Shown piece after piece: positions 35,822 to 45,319 of a stretch of DNA of 64,000 nucleotides. This DNA comes from Comamonas avium (lineage in GTDB: Bacteria; Pseudomonadota; Gammaproteobacteria; Burkholderiales; Burkholderiaceae_C). The position numbers and the translations under genes were made by a program. Position 1 is the first letter of the stretch. The number at the start of each line of letters is the position of its first letter. The stretch lies in contig NZ_JACSQK010000007.1 of the NCBI RefSeq assembly GCF_014836675.1, positions 136,799-200,798 of the forward strand, written 5' to 3'. The notes under the pieces are model-generated. The model made no database searches and was not told the DNA's origin. It was given only the letters and a program-made list of their open reading frames with translations.

Positions 35822-36199
35822 AAGAGAGCTGCTCAGGCTTACCCAGCAATGTTTTCAAAGTGTTTTCATATTGAAAACATTGACTGACATACGCTAGCAG
35901 CTCCTTTTTTATAGATAAGACCTCATAGCGCCATGCCAGCTTTGCGCCCCTCGCCTGCACAACACACTCACGAAATATAGAATCTGCGCAAGATCAAGGT
36001 TTTGCCCAATAGGCGCTTAGAGGGCGTCGTGCAAATCTGTAGCCTGTTCCGGCTGAATGATCGCCATCCGGCCGCTTTGCAGCAGATAAAGCGCCTAGCC
36101 CGCAGCGCGGGTCATTCGGAGACACTTTGCCTGACAGCACCGCACAGGGCTGCCAGATTTTCGTCGGACCATGTTTCAGCCATTGCTTGAGGAGTGCTG
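35822..36199. other. Gap between the HAD gene and ctaA
   Basis: 378 bases. The first ~80 hold palindromic repeat copy A. The remainder has no convincing gene: a 62-codon frame at 36002-36190 has no recognisable content. It should hold the ctaA promoter; GAGGAG at 36188-36193 is the ctaA ribosome site. Confidence 0.6.
35826..35903. repeat. Palindromic intergenic repeat, copy A
   Basis: 78-bp element with 8-bp terminal inverted repeats (GAGCTGCT/AGCAGCTC) and a nested perfect 10-bp dyad (35848-35857 with 35872-35881). Bases 35837-35857 match copy B (52865-52885) at 20 of 21 positions. It begins 5 bases after the HAD stop; the C(T)6 run just past its right end could let it terminate transcription. 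Confidence 0.75.
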
Positions 36200-37375
36200 A
36201 TGGGCGAACAGCCTCTTTACGATTTAGCGCCGCTGCTTGAATTGATGGCGCTGGGCGCCGTCATTGCGCTGGCACCCTTGCTGTGGGTGTGGAGGCGCAA
36301 CCGTGGAGCTGGCTCTGCGCGTCGCCTGCAGGCACTGGGCCTGCTGACCTTGTTTCTCACCTTTGATCTGGTGATGTTCGGCGCCTTCACGCGCCTGACG
36401 GATTCCGGCCTGGGCTGCCCTGACTGGCCGGGCTGCTACGGCAACTCCAGCCCCTTTGGAGCCACCCACGAAATCGCCATGGCCGAGGCAGCCATGCCCA
36501 CAGGCCCCGTCACGCTCAGCAAAGCCTGGGTAGAGATGATTCACCGCTATCTGGCCACCATGGTGGGCGTACTCATCATTGCCCTGATGGTGCTGGCATG
36601 GCGTGAACACCGGAAAACACCATTGCAGGGCATGCGCCACCCCGCCCTAGCCACATTCACGCTGTTCTGGGTCCTGGTGCAAGGCGCTTTTGGTGCGCTG
36701 ACCGTGACCATGAAGCTGTTCCCTGCCATCGTCACCCTGCACCTGCTGGGGGGCCTGTTCCTGCTGGTGCTGCTGTGCATGCAGGCGGTGGGCCATCAGC
36801 AAGCCGTGCTGCGCCAGCCGCCGGCCCCCATCTCTGCCCGGCTGCGCGCGGGACTGTGGGCCTGTTTTGCGCTGCTTTTTGTACAAGTGGCACTGGGCGG
36901 CTGGGTCAGCACCAACTACGCCGTCCTGGCCTGCTCCAGCTTCCCCAGCTGCCAAGGCAGCTACTGGCCAGACATGAATTTTGCGCAGGCTTTTGAGCTG
37001 TGGCGCCCTCTGGGCATGCTGTCTGACGGTAGCCACATCAGCTTTGCTGCGTTAACTGCCATCCACTACGTGCACCGTCTGGCTGCCTACGTGGTGGTCG
37101 CTGCCATGCTGGCCCTGGTGTACGCCATGCGCCGCCAGCCTGCTTTGCACAGCCAGCGCCAGTGGCTGCTGGGCCTGATCACGCTGCAGTTCATCACCGG
37201 CCTGTCCAACGTTGTATTGGACTGGCCTTTGGTGGCTGCGGTTTTACATACCGGCGGCGCTGCTGCCCTGGTCACCGTGATGACCTGGGCGCTGGCTGCT
37301 ACCCGCACCGACAGCGTCCCCACGCTGCAAGAAGATAAAAAAGCGCCCCACGGCGCACGGAGAGTTGCTGCATGA
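36200..37375 (+). CDS. ctaA: Heme A synthase (COX15/CtaA)
   Basis: 391 residues from ATG 36200 with GAGGAG six bases upstream. About eight membrane helices in two homologous bundles. The family marks are [21 protein letters not shown] (a TRLTxSGL motif with a Cys pair), His in [33 protein letters not shown] and [12 protein letters not shown]. It oxidises heme O to heme A for aa3-type oxidases. It overlaps ctaB by four bases. Here it lies beside a quinol oxidase operon of the cyo type, discussed in the findings. Confidence 0.94.
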   Translation: MGEQPLYDLAPLLELMALGAVIALAPLLWVWRRNRGAGSARRLQALGLLTLFLTFDLVMFGAFTRLTDSGLGCPDWPGCYGNSSPFGATHEIAMAEAAMPTGPVTLSKAWVEMIHRYLATMVGVLIIALMVLAWREHRKTPLQGMRHPALATFTLFWVLVQGAFGALTVTMKLFPAIVTLHLLGGLFLLVLLCMQAVGHQQAVLRQPPAPISARLRAGLWACFALLFVQVALGGWVSTNYAVLACSSFPSCQGSYWPDMNFAQAFELWRPLGMLSDGSHISFAALTAIHYVHRLAAYVVVAAMLALVYAMRRQPALHSQRQWLLGLITLQFITGLSNVVLDWPLVAAVLHTGGAAALVTVMTWALAATRTDSVPTLQEDKKAPHGARRVAA

Positions 37376-38274
37376 ATGCACAAGCTTTGAGCGAGTCTTC
37401 CAGCTCCCGCTGGAGCCAGTTTTACGCACTGACCAAGCCCCGCGTGGTACAGCTGATTGTGTTTTGCGCCCTGATTGGCATGGTGCTGGCCGTGCCCGGC
37501 CTGCCAACGCTGGCGCAGCTGGGCCATATGGCCGTGGCCTGTCTGGGCATCTGGTTCGTCTCGGCGGCAGCTGCAGCGTTCAACTGTCTGGTCGAGCGCC
37601 ATATTGATGCCAAGATGAAGCGCACCAGCTGGCGCCCCACGGCCAAGGGCGAGCTGTCGCCACAGCAAGCGCTGGCGTTCTCCGCCATCCTGTGCCTGAC
37701 GGGTGCCGCCATCTTGCTGGCCTTCACCAATCCGCTGACCATGTGGCTGACGCTGGCCACCTTCATTGGCTATGCGGTGATCTACACCGTCATCCTCAAG
37801 CCCGCCACACCCCAGAACATCGTCATTGGCGGAGCCTCGGGTGCCATGCCCCCCGTACTGGGCTGGGTCGCCATGACCGGCAATGTCGGCCCTGAAGCGC
37901 TGATTCTGTTCTTGATCATCTTCCTGTGGACACCTCCCCACTTCTGGGCGCTGGCGCTGTACCGCGTCGAGGATTACCGCCAGTCCGGCCTGCCCATGTT
38001 GCCCGTCACCCACGGCCCCAAGTACACGCAGCTGCAAATCTTGCTGTACACCCTGGTGCTGTTCGCGGGCTGCCTGCTGCCCGTCATTTTTGGCATGAGC
38101 GGCTGGCTGTATCTGGCCGTAGCCTCGGTGCTGTGTCTGGGCTTTAGCTGGTATGCGCTGCGCCTGTGGATGAATTATTCAGACGCTCTGGCCCGCAAGA
38201 CCTTCCGCTTCTCACTGATCCACCTGAGCGGCGTGTTCGCTGCCCTGCTGATTGACCACTACATCGTGGGCTAA
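37372..38274 (+). CDS. ctaB: Protoheme IX farnesyltransferase (heme O synthase)
   Basis: 300 residues, UbiA superfamily, about eight or nine membrane helices. The Asp-rich prenyl diphosphate site [19 protein letters not shown] and the second loop [17 protein letters not shown] are present. It attaches farnesyl to heme B, giving heme O for bo3 oxidase and the precursor for CtaA. The symbol cyoE is equally fitting given the neighbouring cyo operon. ATGA overlap with ctaA; a strong terminator follows. Confidence 0.95.
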   Translation: MNAQALSESSSSRWSQFYALTKPRVVQLIVFCALIGMVLAVPGLPTLAQLGHMAVACLGIWFVSAAAAAFNCLVERHIDAKMKRTSWRPTAKGELSPQQALAFSAILCLTGAAILLAFTNPLTMWLTLATFIGYAVIYTVILKPATPQNIVIGGASGAMPPVLGWVAMTGNVGPEALILFLIIFLWTPPHFWALALYRVEDYRQSGLPMLPVTHGPKYTQLQILLYTLVLFAGCLLPVIFGMSGWLYLAVASVLCLGFSWYALRLWMNYSDALARKTFRFSLIHLSGVFAALLIDHYIVG

Positions 38275-38341
38275 CGCCGCAGCAGCCAAGAGACCGTCAC
38301 GCTGATTCCAACCCAGATTCAGCAAGCGTGATCAGCTATAG

Positions 38342-38367
38342 AAAAGGCCACAGATGTGGCCTTTTTT
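38342..38367. terminator. Terminator between ctaB and the SURF1 gene
   Basis: 10-bp perfect stem AAAAGGCCAC/GTGGCCTTTT with a 4-nt loop and T/A runs on both sides. It lies between convergent stops, so it probably serves ctaB and the cyo operon. Confidence 0.85.
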
Positions 38368-38398
38368 GTTGCGTGCATGTGCTGCACGGCACCAGCGG

Positions 38399-39187
38399 TC
38401 AAGCCTCAGCGTGCCGAGCCTGCTTGCGCTTTTCATGGCGCACCACCAGCCACGCAGCACCCAGCACCATCAGCGCCAGGCCATACCAGGTCAGTGCATA
38501 GACTGCGTGGGTGTTGGTGAACTGAATCACCGTCAAGCCCGCCCTGGGCCAGGTGGCCGCCACCGGCTGACCGGGCACGCCCTGGTCAACAAAGAACGGG
38601 GCTACACGGTCCAGCCCCTTGGCCTGTGCAATGGCTTGCACATCGCGTGAATGCCAGCGGTCTTCACTGGGTGCGTTCTCGCGCATGAAGCCCCCCTTGG
38701 GCTCGCTCAAACGCAGCAAGCCCGTCACGGTCACGGTATCGCCCGCAGCATCTGGTGATGCTGCAGCTATACGCTCTGTCACGGCTTTGCGCTCCTGCGC
38801 AGGGATGAAGCCTCGGTTGACCAGCAATTGCGTGCCATCGGCCTGCTGCAGCGGTGTGAGCAGCCAAAATCCGGCACCCAGCTCCGTTACGGCCTGCGTC
38901 AGCACACTGCGCCCTTCCATCCACTGGCCCTGTGCCTGCACGGCCAGGTATTCGTGGGTGTCAGGTGTCAGTTGCGGCCATAAAGCCTGCGCCGGTACGG
39001 CCACGGGCTGGCTGTGCACCCGCTCGTTGACACGTTCAATCAGGTCCAGCTTCCAGGCGCGGCGTTGCACCTGCCAGGTTCCCAGACTGATGAAGGCAAA
39101 AAAAAGGGCGATGCCCGCTATTGCGAGCACCGCCTTCACGAAGGTGGAGCGAGAGCGCTCTCGTGCCCTCGGGGTGTCAACCATCAT
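38399..39187 (-). CDS. SURF1-family cytochrome oxidase biogenesis protein
   Basis: 262 residues. N-terminal membrane helix with FAFISLGTWQVQRRAWKLDL, a periplasmic beta-rich domain and a C-terminal helix (THAVYALTWYGLALMVLGAA), the classical SURF1 layout. WLLTPLQQADGTQLLVNRGF is a conserved segment. SURF1 assists heme insertion into subunit I, best known for heme A in aa3 oxidases. Last gene of the cyo operon; its ATG overlaps the cyoD stop (TAATG). Confidence 0.9.
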   Translation of the reverse strand: MMVDTPRARERSRSTFVKAVLAIAGIALFFAFISLGTWQVQRRAWKLDLIERVNERVHSQPVAVPAQALWPQLTPDTHEYLAVQAQGQWMEGRSVLTQAVTELGAGFWLLTPLQQADGTQLLVNRGFIPAQERKAVTERIAAASPDAAGDTVTVTGLLRLSEPKGGFMRENAPSEDRWHSRDVQAIAQAKGLDRVAPFFVDQGVPGQPVAATWPRAGLTVIQFTNTHAVYALTWYGLALMVLGAAWLVVRHEKRKQARHAEA

Positions 39188-39690
39188 TACTTGGCGTGGC
39201 CGCTGTGCTCAGCAGGTGCTGCTGGAGCAGCCTGCTCTTGCACAGCCTCAGGTGCCACCGCTTCTTGCGCTGCGGGTGCTACAGGCGCGGCCACAGGGGC
39301 TGCGGGCTGGCTCAGTGCAGGAATGTCCTTGTGCGCCGGCATCATGTTGGCGTTCATGTGGAACATCACCCAGAGCGTTCCCGCCAAGGTAATGATCACG
39401 AATACGATCGCAAAGATCGTGGACATCATGGTCCAGCCGCCCTGGATCTTGCCGTTCATGTGCAGGAAGTACACCATGTGCACCACCACCTGAACCACAG
39501 CAAACAGGCCCAGCACCATCACCACAGTCGTGCGGTTCTGGATCACATCGGCCATCACCAGCCAGAAAGGAATGACCGTCAGGATAACGGCCAGGATAAA
39601 GCCCTTGATGTAGTCACCCGAAGTGACGTGCAGGTCGTCATGCTCTTCGTGGTGGTCACCATGACCAGCGTGAATATCGTGTGCGCTCAT
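39187..39690 (-). CDS. cyoD: Cytochrome o ubiquinol oxidase subunit IV, with long Ala/Pro tail
   Basis: 167 residues against ~109 in Escherichia coli. Residues 1-115 are the normal CyoD: a His-rich start (HAGHGDHHEEHDDLHVTSGD) and three membrane helices (FILAVILTVIPFWLVMADVI; VQVVVHMVYFLHM; FAIVFVIITLAGTLWVMFHM). The extra ~50 residues are Ala/Pro/Glu-rich (PAAPVAAPVAPAAQEAVAPE) and predicted disordered. Starts directly after the cyoC stop. Confidence 0.92.
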   Translation of the reverse strand: MSAHDIHAGHGDHHEEHDDLHVTSGDYIKGFILAVILTVIPFWLVMADVIQNRTTVVMVLGLFAVVQVVVHMVYFLHMNGKIQGGWTMMSTIFAIVFVIITLAGTLWVMFHMNANMMPAHKDIPALSQPAAPVAAPVAPAAQEAVAPEAVQEQAAPAAPAEHSGHAK

Positions 39691-40305
39691 TTACAGCACC
39701 CCCATCAGATACACAAAGGTGAACACACCAATCCAGACCACATCCAAGAAGTGCCAGAACATGGACAAGCAGTTCAGGCGACGAACGTTGGCATGGATCA
39801 GGCCCTTTTGCTTGATTTGCACCATCAGCACGACCAACCAGATCAAGCCGAAAGACACGTGCAGACCGTGGGTGCCCACGAGTGTGAAGAAGGACGACAG
39901 GAAAGCGCTGGTCTGGATCGTCGCACCGGTGTGGTAGATGTGCATGAACTCATACACTTCCACGCCCACGAAGGCCAGACCCAGCAAGCCAGTCACGGCC
40001 AGCCAGCCCAAAGTGCCATTCACATTCTTCTTTTGCTTTTGCAGCATCGCCAGACCAAAGGTCAGCGAAGACAACAGCAAGAAGGCCGTGTTGATGGCCA
40101 CCAGCTCCAGGCTGAAAAGCTCAGCGCCAGTGGGGCCACCGGCGTAGCTGCGACCCAATACACCCCATGTAGCAAACAGTGCTGCAAAGATGAGGCAGTC
40201 GCTCATCAGGTACAGCCAGAAGCCCAGCGAGGTGCCGTTTTCTGGATGGGGTTCGTGCGCGGGATGGTACTCGCGCTGACCCGCTTGAATAGATGTATTA
40301 GACAT
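39691..40305 (-). CDS. cyoC: Cytochrome o ubiquinol oxidase subunit III
   Basis: 204 residues from ATG 40305 ([19 protein letters not shown]), overlapping the cyoB stop by eight bases; a longer frame to 40419 lies inside cyoB and was rejected. Five membrane helices, [20 protein letters not shown] first, then [20 protein letters not shown] and [20 protein letters not shown]. Structural subunit of the bo3 oxidase. Confidence 0.94.
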   Translation of the reverse strand: MSNTSIQAGQREYHPAHEPHPENGTSLGFWLYLMSDCLIFAALFATWGVLGRSYAGGPTGAELFSLELVAINTAFLLLSSLTFGLAMLQKQKKNVNGTLGWLAVTGLLGLAFVGVEVYEFMHIYHTGATIQTSAFLSSFFTLVGTHGLHVSFGLIWLVVLMVQIKQKGLIHANVRRLNCLSMFWHFLDVVWIGVFTFVYLMGVL

Positions 40306-42304
40306 GGCGTGCGAGCTGTTCAGTACGTGCGTCTTCTGTTGCCTGCACTTCAGCAGCAGGAATGTAGTAGTCGCGGTTGTAGTTGAAGGTGTGGATGATC
40401 GAAGACACGACCACGCCAATGAACGACACGATGGCCAGCCACCAGACGTGCCAGATCAGCGCGAAGCCCAGCACCATGGCGATCATCGAGATAACGAAGC
40501 CAGCGCCTGTGTTCGAGGGCATGTGCAGGTCTTCAAAGCCCTTTGTAGGACGCTGATAGCCGTGCTTTTTCATGTCCCACCAGGCGTCCACATCGTGAAC
40601 CACAGGTGTCTTGGCGAAGTTGTACACGGGAGGTGGCGAGGATGTTGCCCACTCCAGCGTGCGGCCAGAGCCCCATGTGTCGCCATTGTTGTCGCGCAGC
40701 TTGTCGCGCTGGAAGTAAGACACCACCAGTTGCAGCAAGAAAGCACCGATACCGGCAGCAATGATGGCCACACCCACGGCAGCAATCACGAACCAGATTT
40801 GCAGGGATTGGTCATCAAAGTGATTGGCACGACGTGTCACGCCCATCAGACCCAGGATGTACAAGGGTGTGAACGCAACCCAGAAACCCACCAGCCAGCA
40901 CCAGAAGGACACCTTGCCCCAGAACTCATTGAGTCGGTAGCCAAACGCCTTGGGGAACCAGTAGTTGATACCAGCCAGCAGACCAAACACCACGCCACCA
41001 ATGATCACGTTGTGGAAGTGAGCGATCAGGAACAGCGAGTTGTGCAGCACAAAGTCAGCAGGAGGCACAGCCAGCAGCACGCCAGTCATACCGCCAATGG
41101 CAAAGGTACACATGAAACCGATGGTCCACAGCATGGGTGGCTTGAACTCGATGCGGCCCTTGTACATGGTGAACAGCCAGTTGAAGATCTTCGCGCCCGT
41201 AGGAATCGAGATGATCATCGTGGTGATACCAAAGAAGGTATTGACCGCCGCCCCCGAGCCCATGGTGAAGAAGTGGTGCAGCCACACCAACCACGACAGC
41301 ACAGTGATACACACGGTCGCATACACCATGGAGGTGTAGCCGAACAAGCGCTTCTTGGAGTACGTTGCAACGATCTCGGAGAAGATACCGAACACAGGCA
41401 AGATCAGGATGTAGACCTCAGGGTGGCCCCAGATCCAGATCAGATTCACGTACAGCATGGGGTTGCCACCCAGCTCGTTCGTGAAGAAGTTGGTACCAAA
41501 GTAGCGGTCCATGGACATCAGCACCAAAGCTGCAGTCAAGATCGGGAACGAAGCCACGATCAGTGCATTGGTACACAGCGAAGTCCATACGAAGACAGGC
41601 ATCTTCATCAGATTCATGCCTGGAGCGCGCATCTTGATGATGGTGACGATCAGGTTAATACCCGAAAGCGTCGTACCCACACCCGATAACTGCAGCGCCC
41701 AGATGTAGTAATCCAGCCCCACCCCGGGATTTTGATTGCCCAGGTTAGACAGTGCCAGCCAGCCCGATGTCGAGAACTCACCCAGGAACAGGGACACCAT
41801 CACCAAGATGGCACCGGTGGTGGTCATCCAGAAGGAGAAGTTGTTCAGGAAGGGGAAGGAAACGTCACGCGCGCCGATCTGCAGCGGAATCAGGTAGTTC
41901 ATGAAACCCGTGACCAAAGGCATGGCCACAAAGAAAATCATGATCACGCCGTGCGCCGTGAAAATCTGGTCGTAGTGGTGAGGAGGCAGGTAGCCCAGGT
42001 TATCACCAAAGGCCATCGCCTGCTGGATACGCATCATCACTGCGTCAGCAAAGCCACGCAGCAGCATGACGATACCGAGGATGATGTACATGATGCCGAT
42101 CTTCTTGTGGTCGATCGAGCAAATCCAGTCACGCCACAGCGGGCCCCAGAGCTTGAATTTGGTCAGTGCTGCGAGCATCACCAGACCGCCAAGCACCACG
42201 GCAATAAAGGTCCACAGCACGATGGGCTCATGCACCATCGGTATGGAGTCCCAGGTAATCCGCCCGAGGAGCGGATCGTGGGGCATTGTTGTTGGTTCAG
42301 ACAT
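40298..42304 (-). CDS. cyoB: Cytochrome o ubiquinol oxidase subunit I
   Basis: 668 residues, about 15 membrane helices. The quinol-site residues of Escherichia coli CyoB (R71, D75, H98, Q101) align with R83, D87, H110 and Q113 in [12 protein letters not shown] and [13 protein letters not shown], showing a quinol rather than cytochrome c oxidase. The heme b ligand His118, the CuB and Tyr site [12 protein letters not shown], the LHHFF His pair and the heme ligands in [12 protein letters not shown] are present. It pumps protons while reducing O2. It lies 64 bp after cyoA. Confidence 0.97.
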   Translation of the reverse strand: MSEPTTMPHDPLLGRITWDSIPMVHEPIVLWTFIAVVLGGLVMLAALTKFKLWGPLWRDWICSIDHKKIGIMYIILGIVMLLRGFADAVMMRIQQAMAFGDNLGYLPPHHYDQIFTAHGVIMIFFVAMPLVTGFMNYLIPLQIGARDVSFPFLNNFSFWMTTTGAILVMVSLFLGEFSTSGWLALSNLGNQNPGVGLDYYIWALQLSGVGTTLSGINLIVTIIKMRAPGMNLMKMPVFVWTSLCTNALIVASFPILTAALVLMSMDRYFGTNFFTNELGGNPMLYVNLIWIWGHPEVYILILPVFGIFSEIVATYSKKRLFGYTSMVYATVCITVLSWLVWLHHFFTMGSGAAVNTFFGITTMIISIPTGAKIFNWLFTMYKGRIEFKPPMLWTIGFMCTFAIGGMTGVLLAVPPADFVLHNSLFLIAHFHNVIIGGVVFGLLAGINYWFPKAFGYRLNEFWGKVSFWCWLVGFWVAFTPLYILGLMGVTRRANHFDDQSLQIWFVIAAVGVAIIAAGIGAFLLQLVVSYFQRDKLRDNNGDTWGSGRTLEWATSSPPPVYNFAKTPVVHDVDAWWDMKKHGYQRPTKGFEDLHMPSNTGAGFVISMIAMVLGFALIWHVWWLAIVSFIGVVVSSIIHTFNYNRDYYIPAAEVQATEDARTEQLARHV

Positions 42305-42368
42305 ATCGAGTCTCTTGCTAAATGGCCGAAAGACCGGCCGCAGCCAGCCTTCCTTCCGTCAAAACTGC

Positions 42369-43403
42369 TTACTGCTGTGCCAAAGCGCGTTGGTCCATCA
42401 GGGCCACGACTTGGTCAGCGTTTTCGACAGAGCACACATCGTCAGGCAGGTTCAAACCCGCCGCCTTCATGTAGGCCGCGCCGCCAGCAGCGTCGATGGC
42501 CATCATGTGGTGCATGCACATCTTTCCTTCTTCCACGCACATGTTCAGTACGCGGTCGTACAAGCCTTCTTGCACAGAGGAGAAACGGGTCACAGGGTGA
42601 CGCTCACTAGGCTTGACCAGGTTCAAATAACTGTCGCGATCGAGCACAGTGTTTTCGTCCTTGGCCTTTTGCACCCAGGCGTCAAAGCCTTCGTTGCTCA
42701 GGCCATGGAACTTGAATGTCATGCCAGAAAAACCTGCACCGCTGTAGTGCGAGTTCAGGCCACGGAACACGCCTTCGCGGTTGATCACCGCATTCAACTG
42801 TGTCTGCATGCCAGGCATTGCATAGATCATGCCGGCCAGATCAGGCACGTAGAAAGCACTCATGGTGTTGGTGGCAGTCAGCTTGAAGAGGATCGGACGA
42901 TCCACGGGTGCTGCCAGCTCATTGACCGTCGCAATACCTTGCTCTGGATAAATGAACATCCACTTCCAGTCCATGGCAACGACCTGCACTTCCAGAGGCT
43001 TCACGTTGGGATCCAACGGCTTGGTCTCAGAAATACGGTCCAGGGGACGGTAGGGATCGAGCTTATGGGTCGTGATCCAAGTCAGTGTGCCCAGCGCAAT
43101 GATGATGATCAGAGGGACACTCCAGATGACCAGCTCCAGAGCGGTCGAGTGGTGCCACTCAGGATCGTATTCAGCTTCGTTGTTGGACTGGCGATACTTC
43201 CAGGCGAACAACAAGGTCAGTAGGATCACAGGAACAATGATGACCAGCATCAACAAGGTGGCTGTCACCACCAAGTCGCCTTGCTGAGCAGCAACGTCCC
43301 CTGCGGGATTGAGTACGACAGCTTTACTGCAGCCCGTCAGGGTCGCAAGTAAAGCAGCCGCAGCGAGCCAGGCTGGCCCGCGGGTTTCCGTGGATGTAGG
43401 CAT
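42369..43403 (-). CDS. cyoA: Cytochrome o ubiquinol oxidase subunit II
   Basis: 344 residues from ATG 43403, which gives a lipoprotein signal with lipobox LTGC (Cys25), as in Escherichia coli CyoA. No clear ribosome site is seen there; ATG 43481 behind GAAGAAG is an alternative. Two membrane helices, then a cupredoxin domain (DWKWMFIYPEQGIATVNELA, NTMSAFYVPDLAGMIYAMPG, HYSGAGFSGMTFKFHG). The CuA-binding Cys pair is absent, confirming quinol use. The C-terminal part (MCVEEGKMCMHHMMAID) has extra Cys, Met and His. First gene of cyoABCD-SURF1. Confidence 0.93.
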   Translation of the reverse strand: MPTSTETRGPAWLAAAALLATLTGCSKAVVLNPAGDVAAQQGDLVVTATLLMLVIIVPVILLTLLFAWKYRQSNNEAEYDPEWHHSTALELVIWSVPLIIIIALGTLTWITTHKLDPYRPLDRISETKPLDPNVKPLEVQVVAMDWKWMFIYPEQGIATVNELAAPVDRPILFKLTATNTMSAFYVPDLAGMIYAMPGMQTQLNAVINREGVFRGLNSHYSGAGFSGMTFKFHGLSNEGFDAWVQKAKDENTVLDRDSYLNLVKPSERHPVTRFSSVQEGLYDRVLNMCVEEGKMCMHHMMAIDAAGGAAYMKAAGLNLPDDVCSVENADQVVALMDQRALAQQ

Positions 43404-43558
43404 GCTGTTAACGCGAAAAACGCGCGTTGTTAGGTGTAAACGCGGATTACAAAACCAGCCGAATTTACTCTTCTCGCCCATCTTCTTCTTGTCTATCAAA
43501 GCTCAACACAGTGCCGTGTGCTGTCTTTATGTAGGCATTCAACGCGCACCCATGTCAA

Positions 43559-43572
43559 TTGACACCCGTCAA
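43559..43572. promoter_or_regulatory. FNR/CRP-type dyad upstream of cyoA
   Basis: TTGAC-ACCC-GTCAA, a perfect 5-bp dyad with 4-bp spacer, 156 bases before the cyoA start at 43403 (or 78 before the alternative start). It has the geometry of an FNR-family site (TTGAT-N4-ATCAA) with T-to-C and A-to-G in symmetric positions. Confidence 0.5.
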
Positions 43573-43621
43573 ACAACCCCTAAATCCTTGATTTTTCAGG
43601 ACATACTGAAATAAGAGAAAC

Positions 43622-43641
43622 CTCTTGATAAATGTCAAGAG
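43622..43641. promoter_or_regulatory. FNR/ANR box-like dyad
   Basis: CTCTTGA-TAAATG-TCAAGAG. Its core TTGAT-AAAT-GTCAA (43625-43638) differs from the FNR/ANR consensus TTGAT-N4-ATCAA at one base. It could mediate oxygen control of cyoA (222 bases away), of the MFS gene (184 bases away) or both. Confidence 0.6.
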
Positions 43642-43824
43642 CTCCCCAAATTGGGGCAGCTAAACAACAGCACAACACCCTGCTTGACCCGTGGTCTTTG
43701 CTACTTTTGTGTAGCTTCAGCATCCCCACAAACCCTTTTCCTACAAGTCTGACAGATAAAACTCGCTTGTTGACACGAATCAAGCCGCGTACAAGTGGTG
43801 CATCGCTTCGAGGAGATTTGCACC

Positions 43825-45156
43825 ATGACAGGACTTGCACACTCTGGCCCCGTATCGGGTGCCGCCCCTCTGCTCCCTGCTGTCCATCGTGACGAAGAAG
43901 TCACCCCAGGTGAAATTGCAGCGGGCGTGATCATTGGCCGCGCATCAGAGTACTTTGATTTCTTCGTCTTTGGCATCGCCTGCGTGCTGGTATTTCCGCA
44001 CGTCTTCTTCCCGTTCCTGTCCACGCTCGACGGCATGCTCGCCGCCTTTGCGGTGTTTGCTCTGGCGTTTATTGCCCGCCCTGTGGGCACTGCCCTGGGC
44101 ATGGTCATACAGCGGCGCTGGGGCATGGCACCCAAGCTGACCATTGCGCTGTTCCTGCTGGGCAGCGCCACAGTAGGTATTGCGTTGCTGCCGGGGTATG
44201 ACAGCCTCGGGACCATAGCAATCTGGTGGCTCATCGGGCTGCGTATTGCCCAGGGCCTTGCCGTGGGCGGCTCCTGGGAGGGGCTGCCGTCTTTGCTGGC
44301 AATGAGTGCCCCCAAAGAAAAACGGGGCTGGTACGCCATGATTGGCCAGCTGGGTGCACCCATCGGCTTTGTGGTTGCAGCCTCCATATTTGCCTTCATC
44401 TACAACCAGCTGTCCATTGAAGAGTTCACCACCTGGGGCTGGCGCTACCCCTTCTGTGTCGCTTTTGCTATCAACGTCGTCGCGCTGTTTGCACGTTTGC
44501 GCCTGGTGGCCGATGACACCTACGCCAACATGTTCAAGACCATGGAGCTGACCCCTTCACGCACTTTTGAAATGATCCACAGCGGTGAAGGGAAAAACGT
44601 ATTTCTGGGTGCCCTGGCAGCTCTGGCCAGCTTTGCCCTGTTCCACCTGGTCACCGTGTTTCCCCTGTCCTGGATGACGCTGTATGGCGATGCCTCGGTA
44701 ACCGCCATTTTGTGGGTGCAAGTGCTAGGGGCACTGATCGCCTGCGCCGCCATGGTGCTGTCTGGCTGGATGGCTGACAGGTTTGGGCGCCGCAACACGC
44801 TGGGGGCCATGGCGGTACTGATTGGCCTGTTCAGTTTTGCTGCGCCCATGCTGCTCAGTGGCGGCACAGCGGGCCAGAACGTCTTCATCCTGGTGGGCTT
44901 TGCACTGCTGGGGCTGTCCTATGGGCAGTCCTCAGGCACCGTCACTGCCAACTTCTCACGCCGTTTCCGCTACGTGGGAGCGGCCTATTCAGCCGATCTG
45001 GCATGGCTGCTGGGTGCGGCCATGGCACCATTGGTGGCCTTGTACCTGTCTTCGCATTTTGGCCCTATCGCCGTGGGCGGGTACTTACTGTCTGGCGCTG
45101 TCTGTACGCTGGTGGCTTTGGGCATTAACCGCGCCCTGGAGACAGCGCGCAAGTAG
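43825..45156 (+). CDS. MFS transporter, metabolite:H+ symporter type
   Basis: 443 residues from ATG 43825, ten bases after GAGGAG. Twelve membrane helices. The start region GVIIGRASEYFDFFVFGIAC and the GWMADRFGRRNTLGAMA loop between helices are typical of the MHS branch of the major facilitator superfamily; RIAQGLAVGGSWEGLPSLLA is the helix 4-5 motif. Such carriers import organic or aromatic acids, but the substrate cannot be read here. It stands alone, divergent from cyoA, and ends in a strong terminator. Confidence 0.9.
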   Translation: MTGLAHSGPVSGAAPLLPAVHRDEEVTPGEIAAGVIIGRASEYFDFFVFGIACVLVFPHVFFPFLSTLDGMLAAFAVFALAFIARPVGTALGMVIQRRWGMAPKLTIALFLLGSATVGIALLPGYDSLGTIAIWWLIGLRIAQGLAVGGSWEGLPSLLAMSAPKEKRGWYAMIGQLGAPIGFVVAASIFAFIYNQLSIEEFTTWGWRYPFCVAFAINVVALFARLRLVADDTYANMFKTMELTPSRTFEMIHSGEGKNVFLGALAALASFALFHLVTVFPLSWMTLYGDASVTAILWVQVLGALIACAAMVLSGWMADRFGRRNTLGAMAVLIGLFSFAAPMLLSGGTAGQNVFILVGFALLGLSYGQSSGTVTANFSRRFRYVGAAYSADLAWLLGAAMAPLVALYLSSHFGPIAVGGYLLSGAVCTLVALGINRALETARK

Positions 45157-45182
45157 CCATCCGCAGCGCCACCAGTTCCCCC

Positions 45183-45214
45183 AAAGGGCTTGCCACGCTG
45201 GCAAGCCCTTTTTT
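45183..45214 (+). terminator. Terminator after the MFS gene
   Basis: 10-bp perfect stem GGGCTTGCCA/TGGCAAGCCC with a 3-nt loop followed by six T, ~30 bases past the MFS stop. Confidence 0.88.
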
Positions 45215-45319
45215 GCTTACCGGCATATCTGCAGGCACATTCCCTGCAGTGACCGACAAACGGGGTGCGCCTGCCTAGAATGATTGGCCGCTTTGTTTTT
45301 GCACCCAACACCGCACACC

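Larger units (their letters stand above)
43404..43824. other. Divergent regulatory region between cyoA and the MFS gene
   Basis: 421 bases without a convincing gene. It holds three dyads: TTGAC-N4-GTCAA at 43559-43572, CTCTTGA-N6-TCAAGAG at 43622-43641 and CCCCAA-A-TTGGGG at 43644-43656. GAGGAG near 43809-43814 is the MFS ribosome site. The promoters of both divergent genes must lie here; I could not choose exact -35/-10 boxes. Confidence 0.6.

Noticed and set aside
40304-42610. Long plus-strand frames opposite cyoB and cyoC
   Set aside because: His/Gln/Arg-rich text typical of the reverse strand of membrane-protein genes.
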